From NCBI GenBank assembly GCA_907163075.1, contig CAJQTY010000003.1, forward strand, positions 672,637 through 736,636: a stretch of DNA of 64,000 bases. The letters run 5' to 3'. Source of the stretch: an uncultured Rhodocyclaceae bacterium (GTDB lineage: Bacteria > Pseudomonadota > Gammaproteobacteria > Burkholderiales > Rhodocyclaceae). Both the position numbers and the translations under genes were made by a program. Below, piece after piece: positions 58,993-64,000 of the stretch (position 1 is its first letter; each line of letters starts with the position of its first letter). The notes under the pieces are model-generated. The model saw only the letters and a program-made list of their open reading frames with translations. It ran no database searches and was not told where the DNA came from.

Positions 58993-59466
58993 CTAAGCCG
59001 ACGGCAGGTTCGCCAGTTGACGCGCTTTCTGTTTGGCGGAGACATAGTCAGCATGGGAAACATGGAGCAAGTCGGCGATCTTGCGCATAAGATGCGTTTC
59101 GTGCGCATCAAGGTGCCCATCGCACATCGCCACGAACCATAAATTTTCGATGATGTGCTTCTTCTGGCCGGCGTCGAAGCCCTTATTGATCAGGGAGGTA
59201 AACTGGTGATAACCACTGGCTTGCCTGGCTTCCTGTTCGGCCAAGTCCATCAGGGTTTTCAACTGTCCGGAGTCCATACCGAACATCTGAAGCAGTGTTT
59301 TGGCGACTGAGTCACGCTCTTCATCAGAGATTTGGTCGTCCATACGCATCATTTCGAACAGCAAGGCAGCGGTGGCGATCTGCAGCGCCTTTTCCTCGTC
59401 GATCTCGGATTGTCGTAGTCCCGTCTGGATAAACTGGTTAAAGAAGTCTTTAATGCCGGCAATCAT
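58993..59466 (-). CDS. terB: TerB-family protein (element 2 copy)
   Basis: 157 residues, one substitution (Ala to Ser near residue 20) from 45563..46036. It has the same paired acidic loops (DDQISDEE and CDGHLDAHE). GAGGT precedes the ATG. Last gene before the second tRNA-Phe att site; the flanks up to the att are also nearly identical. Near-perfect conservation in two tandem elements implies recent duplication or an important element function. Confidence 0.85.
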   Translation of the reverse strand: MIAGIKDFFNQFIQTGLRQSEIDEEKALQIATAALLFEMMRMDDQISDEERDSVAKTLLQMFGMDSGQLKTLMDLAEQEARQASGYHQFTSLINKGFDAGQKKHIIENLWFVAMCDGHLDAHETHLMRKIADLLHVSHADYVSAKQKARQLANLPSA

Positions 59467-59652
59467 GAATACCTCTATACGCTTGGTGGCAGTGTGCGAT
59501 GGATGCTTTTACGCCAGAAGATACATAGGCGAGGCACTGGCGTCCAATAAATCGGCAAAACTCATAGCGTGGATATCCGTATTATTCCGCTGAACGCATG
59601 TGGAGGACACGCCGGTCACCACGCGACATCGCCCTATAACGACCGCCAGATA

Positions 59653-59680
59653 GCAAAAAGCCCACTCCGAAGAATGGGCT
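59653..59680 (-). terminator. Terminator next to the tRNA-Phe 3' half (joint 2)
   Basis: Same sequence as 46223..46250: AGCCCA/TGGGCT stem, then a T-run in the tRNA direction, 14 bp past the CCA end. Confidence 0.8.
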
Positions 59681-59694
59681 AATCGCTTGAATTC

Positions 59695-59746
59695 ACTGGT
59701 GGCCAGTCGCGGAATCGAACCACGGACACGCGGATTTTCAATCCAA
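59695..59746 (-). repeat. att site: 3' half of tRNA-Phe (joint of elements 2 and 3)
   Basis: Identical 52 bp to 46263..46314 (anticodon loop TTGAAAA, T arm, ACTGGCCACCA). The two copies are direct repeats bounding element 2. Confidence 0.88.
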
Positions 59747-60146
59747 AAGACAGTGCCGCCGAACCTGTCCCTACTGCGAAGAAACGTAACAATTTTTTCC
59801 TGTTCACCGGGTTTGCCGCCGGGCCAACCGAACCTGATACCGAACCGAACTGAACTATGCGGGTGGCTGCCGGAGGTTATATGGAACCGAATCAACACGA
59901 TACGTATGCTGCTGCCGACCCCGGAACGAACTTTGTATAGAGTGTGCCGAACTTGGCCGAACTTCCCGTCCTCAGGAAAGTTCTCGAACAGCGACAGATT
60001 ACCGGCCGAGCTGGCACCGACGCCACATTGTTCATGGGGTAATGGTGCACGTATGTCATAATCACCGGGCCGAATAATTCATCCAAAAGAAAGATCGGCG
60101 CCAACAGGCAACTTCAATCAGTCGACTACATGTGGGGTGGAGATAC
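59747..60146. promoter_or_regulatory. Att-adjacent region with integrase arm-site-like repeats (element 3)
   Basis: No gene. Repeats CCGAACC, CCGAACTGAACT, GGAACGAACTT and GCCGAACTTGGCCGAACTT occur between about 59829 and 59970, matching the type beside the first att. They are candidate arm sites for the integrase at 60598. Confidence 0.45.
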
Positions 60147-60500
60147 ATGAAGATCAGATTTGCATTAGTGCTAATTTCGTCTTTCTTATTCGGGTGTGCT
60201 ACAGGTCCTGTGGATGCTAGGTTTTTTGGCGAGCCGAGCGAAGTTGTGATTATCGATGCCTATCCAGTTGATGTGACTATCTTAAAAGTTAGTGACGCAA
60301 TATTCGATGTTGAAGCCAAGGAGGGTAGATTTATCGCGTTTACCGGACTTGAGCCACTGATGTTTTACGACCGACTCCGGCGTGGAGCTATGGAAGTGAT
60401 GCGTAAACGGTTTGGTAAAAACGCGACAATTAAGACTCTAAGCGAGGTTACACCGGCAGGCTTGGCTATCATATATATCCGCTACGAAGTAACGCTCTGA
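60147..60500 (+). CDS. Small lipoprotein (element 3)
   Basis: 117 residues from the ATG at 60147 (GGTGGAG upstream). MKIRFALVLISSFLFGC is a lipoprotein signal with lipobox LFGC. The mature domain has alternating strands and helices (EVVIIDAYPVDVTILKVSDAIFDVEAKEGRFIAF). No family recognised. It occupies the cargo position between att and integrase, where element 2 carries the 180-aa and 152-aa genes. Confidence 0.65.
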   Translation: MKIRFALVLISSFLFGCATGPVDARFFGEPSEVVIIDAYPVDVTILKVSDAIFDVEAKEGRFIAFTGLEPLMFYDRLRRGAMEVMRKRFGKNATIKTLSEVTPAGLAIIYIRYEVTL

Positions 60501-60597
60501 GCCGTGACAAATCTCGTTACGTTGTCTGTTGCATACATCTGATGCGCCCAAGGTAAACCACCCGAACAAGCCATAACTTGCCCGGGCAACCGCCTGA

Positions 60598-61875
60598 CTA
60601 TGCTGCCCTGGAAAACGCCAGGATCATCGCTGACGGCATTTCCTTCTCCGGTTCCGTACTAGCCAATGGTTGCGATGGGGCCGCTTCCTTCGGCGTCGGC
60701 GGTAATACGGTTGATGTCACCTTCGGCATAAACACCGACGCCGAACTTGCTGCTGCCTGTAGCGCCTTTGGTGACAAGTGCGAATACCTAAGTGTCATTT
60801 TCGCGTCACTGTGTCCAAGTATCTGCTGGACCTCAAACAAGGTTCGACCATTCGACACCAGCAGGGAAGCGAACGAGTGACGCAGATCGTGAATGCGCAG
60901 ATTCGAGACACCCACCTGCTTGCGAATACGGTACCAAACACGCGTAATCGTGACGAATGGCTTGCCCGTCGCCGGATTGGCAAAGATGAAGTCAAAATCC
61001 CCTTGCAACTTAGCCTGCTCCAGCACCCACAAGGCACTATCGTTCAGCGGTACCGCCCTCGTGCGCTTCGACTTGGAATTGCTGGCCGGGATGCGCCACA
61101 CACCGTTCGGGATATCGACTTGCGACCACTTGGCCTGCAGCGCCTCGTTGAGTCTTGCCCCCGTCGAAAAAAGGTACATCAAAATGTGACATACAGGTCG
61201 ATTGGCATCTGTACGCAGCACTTCCACAAAGCGGGTCAGTTGATCTTCCTTGAGGTAATTCTCCACTTGGTTATCGACCATCAGCAGCGGGATGTTCTTC
61301 AGGACGTTCTTCTCAAGCATATCCCATTGAATTGCCACATTCAGGACACGACGCATCAGTTTGACGTGATGATCGGCCGAAGCCGGGCTCAAGCCTTCCT
61401 TCGACAGCTCGTTATGGAACTTCTGTACCTCATGCCTTGAGATGCTCTTCAACGGCAGATGCCCAAATTTCGGTTCTATGCGGATGCGATACAGCTGATC
61501 ATCGCGCAACCACGAACGTTTCTGATTCTTGGCGTGAGGCATGTAGTGGTCGCGCATGAAGGCATCCAGCGTGATCTCGCCTTGTGCAACTTTGACTTCG
61601 GGCACTTGCCTGGCTTCACCTGCATGCTCGGCTTTCAGTAGAGCCGCCTGTTTACGTGCTTGAGTGAGGGTCAAGTCGTTAATGCTGCCAAGACGATCAT
61701 AGGCGGTCTTACCGTCGCGCTTGAAACGGAAGTACCAGGTGGGCACGGAATGGGCGGTGGAGCGCACTTCGACCAGCAGGCCGCGACAGACGGAATCGCA
61801 GAACTCCTCGCGCTTCTTTCCTGAGGGAACGACGAGGCCGGACTGCATGAAGGCCGGGGTTAGGGTGATGATCAT
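60598..61875 (-). CDS. int: Tyrosine integrase (element 3)
   Basis: 425 residues from the ATG at 61875 (AAGGAGG four bases upstream). It has a DUF4102-type N terminus, core-binding domain, and catalytic residues in TGARLNEA, HDLRHS, GHSD and TLRYSHL. It is closely related to the integrase at 47828..49075 until the last 50 residues, which are unrelated. Both act on the same tRNA-Phe target, explaining the tandem array. Confidence 0.93.
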   Translation of the reverse strand: MIITLTPAFMQSGLVVPSGKKREEFCDSVCRGLLVEVRSTAHSVPTWYFRFKRDGKTAYDRLGSINDLTLTQARKQAALLKAEHAGEARQVPEVKVAQGEITLDAFMRDHYMPHAKNQKRSWLRDDQLYRIRIEPKFGHLPLKSISRHEVQKFHNELSKEGLSPASADHHVKLMRRVLNVAIQWDMLEKNVLKNIPLLMVDNQVENYLKEDQLTRFVEVLRTDANRPVCHILMYLFSTGARLNEALQAKWSQVDIPNGVWRIPASNSKSKRTRAVPLNDSALWVLEQAKLQGDFDFIFANPATGKPFVTITRVWYRIRKQVGVSNLRIHDLRHSFASLLVSNGRTLFEVQQILGHSDAKMTLRYSHLSPKALQAAASSASVFMPKVTSTVLPPTPKEAAPSQPLASTEPEKEMPSAMILAFSRAA

Positions 61876-62163
61876 TTGACCTCCTTGAACGTTGCGATGA
61901 TGGGAACTGCGATCGATATCGAAGGGCAGACGTAACTGGGTTGGGATGCTTGCATGGCTATATTTCTCCTCATGGTGCGATGAATGTTGATGCTGCTCGA
62001 TGGCGTGCGCTGCTGAAAAAGTGTCTGGGCGTGCGGCGAAAACTGTCCCGAGTGGGTAGCTGCGGGGGCCGTGGCGACGTCGTTGGGGTTGCCGGTAGGG
62101 GGTAACCATGCCGGGCTCCGCAGACGCGCCGTGGAAGTGCATTAGGTTTAGCGGCCGGTTTGA

Positions 62164-62490
62164 CTACTTGCGGACGTACTTGCGCGGCCCTTTCTTGGCC
62201 TCATTGGCCACTCGGATAGGAAGCATGTCGTGATCAGCGAAATACTTCAGGCAGCGGCCAAGCGCGAGCCTTGCCCCGAATGCATAAGATAGCCACTTCT
62301 TGCTGTCGTCAAAAATGGTCACAGCGGTCTGTCGTTTTGACCAATCCAAGTTCGGCAACGCCTTAGATGCGTGCAGCCACATCAAATCGACGAGATCCTT
62401 GGAGACCCAATAGCCGCCGCGCACTCGGAGTCCTTTTGACGAGCCGTATCGACCGCCGTGTTCAGTGAAAATGAGATCTGAAAATTGCAT
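62164..62490 (-). CDS. Uncharacterised 108-aa protein (element 3)
   Basis: The start at 62490 (AGGA eight bases upstream) gives MQFSDLIFTEHGGRYGSSKGLRVRGGYWVSKDLVDLMW, then a basic C terminus (NEAKKGPRKYVRK). No family recognised. It lies between the integrase and the 143-aa gene, in a place where excisionase or regulator genes often sit in such elements, but no HTH is evident. Confidence 0.5.
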   Translation of the reverse strand: MQFSDLIFTEHGGRYGSSKGLRVRGGYWVSKDLVDLMWLHASKALPNLDWSKRQTAVTIFDDSKKWLSYAFGARLALGRCLKYFADHDMLPIRVANEAKKGPRKYVRK

Positions 62491-62714
62491 AATGAATCGT
62501 CCTATTAATTGCCCCGTCGGAGCTATGTCCACTACGTGGGCTGGGTTTGATAGGGGCAAGCTCAGCGACTCGCCCGTTACTGCGGAGGCAGCCAAAACGC
62601 CTGCATTGAAAGAGCAGCAGGTGCTAAAAGGTGTCTTCTTCCGGTATGCCCATTGCACCGTCGGTACCCGGAAGTTTTCTGTCAAGACGACCTTCAGAGC
62701 AATCGATTGGAGGT

Positions 62715-63146
62715 TTAGTAGGGTCCGGCTTCCTCGTTCTCCAGCGTCAATGGCACGCACTCGACGACGGAACCAACACCTTCTGCGTCGCTCGCGATGT
62801 CGATCAGATTGAATTTGTGTTCACCGTTCGCATTGCCGAAGTAGATTGCCAGCAGAACCGGTGAAAATCCCTCGTTATCGCGATGCTGCAACCCCGCATT
62901 GCTCAGAGTGTCCAACAGACCGTACAGGTACTCACCGTTGTTTTTTCCGTAGTAGACCCCCATTGGGTACGGAAGAAGGCCGTCACAGAGATAGTCAGGA
63001 ATGATCTTTTCAAGCCTCGGGACAATGATGGAAATAAATTGCTCGTTTGATTTGATTATGCAATCCAGAGGGGGCAGCTCTTCAAGGTGTGAAGCGGAGA
63101 TGGTTGCGGTAGATTTTGAAGGCGTCATGTGCGTCGAGGTATTCAT
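62715..63146 (-). CDS. Uncharacterised 143-aa protein (element 3)
   Basis: Starts at an ATG overlapping the replication-protein stop (TAATG), so it is translated from the same message. The sequence is acidic with HLEELPPLDCIIKSNEQFISIIVPRLEKIIPDYL and GLLPYPMGVYYGKNNGEYLYGLLD. No known domain. Its coupling suggests a role in element replication or its control. Confidence 0.6.
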   Translation of the reverse strand: MNTSTHMTPSKSTATISASHLEELPPLDCIIKSNEQFISIIVPRLEKIIPDYLCDGLLPYPMGVYYGKNNGEYLYGLLDTLSNAGLQHRDNEGFSPVLLAIYFGNANGEHKFNLIDIASDAEGVGSVVECVPLTLENEEAGPY

Positions 63147-64000
63147 TACTTTTTTCCTTGTTTGGTGATCGTGATGGTTCGATGTTTGCCGCGCTTTAGT
63201 TCCACCTTGATGCCTTGTGAAATCAGCGCTGCGCGTAGTGGTTCCAGCCTCTTGGAGAGCGCAATCGGGTTATTTGGCCAATCATGTGAACGCTGCGTGC
63301 CATACGATTGACGTTTGTTGAGTTCGGTCAGCAATTCGGTGGGCGTGCCCGACCACGTTTCGTTGTGGAACTGGTCTTCGCCAAATTCCAGGATTGCGGC
63401 AGCCAAGAGATTGTCCAGCAGGCTGTCACGCTGCCCTTCGTTGAGTATTGAGCCGTAGAGCCCCTGATAAACGCCTGCGCTAACACCATCAACCATTTCC
63501 ATTGCGGCCAGCCATTTGCAGAAGTCATACATCCGCTCGGGATCAGTAACCACTGCGCTGGAAAGGTGCTTAAAGATTTCGGAAATCAGATCGAACAGCC
63601 CCCTCTGAATCGCAGGAAGGTCAGAGGTGAACTCTTCCATCAACTGCACCTCAGATTTACGATTGTCTTCCGGGATCTGCAACAGTTCCAGCGGCAAGGA
63701 ACGCTGGGCGAAGTCAGGTTGATTCACGAAGCTGTGGATGCCATTTAGCACTAAAGCGACGTGGAGACGCGTAACTTGCTGATCCGAGTTTGTGTAGAGT
63801 TGGCGATTGGAAAGTACACCGCCCGTTGCCGCCACACAGAATGCATCGGCCATTGGCTCCTTCACGTCACGAATATTGTCGTAACAGAGGACGTGCGCGT
63901 TCTGAGCAGCGATCGCCAGATCGAGTCCATTACTGGGGAGAAGCTGGAGGCCGACCCGATTCGGATCGATGAGACTCAGAATCAGATGGCACAGAAAACT
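63146..64000 (-). CDS. Replication/primase-helicase protein, C-terminal part (runs off window)
   Basis: The frame is open from the stop at 63146 to the window end. Readable segments (SLIDPNRVGLQLLPSNGLDLAIAAQ, HVLCYDNIRDV, FCVAATGGVLSNRQLYT, VALVLNGIHSF and a helical C terminus) match the conserved end of the ATPase/helicase in bifunctional primase-helicase proteins of mobile elements. The Walker motifs lie beyond the window. This is not the same family as the primase of element 2 (49805..52573), although the integrases are related. Confidence 0.7.
   Translation of the reverse strand, partial: SFLCHLILSLIDPNRVGLQLLPSNGLDLAIAAQNAHVLCYDNIRDVKEPMADAFCVAATGGVLSNRQLYTNSDQQVTRLHVALVLNGIHSFVNQPDFAQRSLPLELLQIPEDNRKSEVQLMEEFTSDLPAIQRGLFDLISEIFKHLSSAVVTDPERMYDFCKWLAAMEMVDGVSAGVYQGLYGSILNEGQRDSLLDNLLAAAILEFGEDQFHNETWSGTPTELLTELNKRQSYGTQRSHDWPNNPIALSKRLEPLRAALISQGIKVELKRGKHRTITITKQGKK

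Overview
The window looks like a stacked accessory region (defence island plus tandem integrative elements) in the chromosome of a Gram-negative proteobacterium, most likely a betaproteobacterium. The clues are a PEP-CTERM exported protein (57626..58378), DUF4102-type tyrosine integrases at a tRNA-Phe fragment, KlcA/ArdB antirestriction genes and the mixture of IS3, IS66, IS630 and ISL3 elements. No housekeeping operon, rRNA or complete tRNA is visible. The genus assignment is inference only.

Region 1 (1..10.5 kb) is an IS-riddled defence cluster. Two inverted copies of one IS3-family element (222..1721, truncated; 7814..9471, complete, with a GATC target duplication) flank a segment carrying a class II Fic AMP-transferase, an AvcD/DCD-type anti-phage dCTP deaminase with a small downstream ORF and a terminator, and a UPF0489 gene. 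UPF0489 is the third gene of an AbiE operon (abiEi-abiEii-UPF0489, minus strand). The second IS copy has cut abiEii in two, and removing the IS restores the frame exactly.

Region 2 (10.7..14.7 kb) is a recombinase module: a small zinc-finger protein, a large serine recombinase and two ParB/RepB-like proteins, all nearly abutting. A truncated second copy of the zinc-finger gene lies at 1729..2070.

Region 3 (14.9..28.6 kb) is the most interesting part. A WYL regulator is followed by a four-gene SMC/condensin system resembling Wadjet (JetC, JetB, JetA, JetD order), an RtcB RNA ligase, an uncharacterised 355-aa protein, and a Tat-signal HIRAN protein with a 229-aa partner. Divergently transcribed are two tandem type I methyltransferase genes, the second truncated. 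The same 19-21 bp operator-like sequence (consensus GGCKCAN5TGAGCCAC) occurs once in front of each transcription unit (four sites). This points to one regulon joining plasmid/phage restriction, RNA repair and modification.

Region 4 (28.5..32.3 kb) has an HTH-ImmA/IrrE pair divergent from an uncharacterised 412-aa gene. The next gene is a zinc-ribbon ORF fused in frame to a catalytically dead IS630 transposase.

Regions 5-7 are at least three related integrative elements in tandem. Two perfect 52-bp copies of the 3' half of a tRNA-Phe gene (46263..46314 and 59695..59746) mark the joints. Element 2 (46.3..59.7 kb, about 13.4 kb) is complete: att - exported/membrane proteins - integrase - candidate origin - primase/helicase - antirestriction and small-gene block - PEP-CTERM protein - TerB - att. 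Element 1 (about 32.6..46.3 kb) keeps the antirestriction block, many glycine-zipper membrane proteins, a WYL regulator, an IS66-split gene and TerB, but has lost its integrase end. Element 3 (59.7 kb to the window end) has a related integrase but a different primase. No relaxase or capsid gene is visible, so a phage-satellite or integrative mobilisable element lifestyle is inferred. The repeated block contains several genes shorter than 60 codons (47 aa, 57 aa and a 28-29 aa leader ORF) whose conservation between copies suggests they are real.
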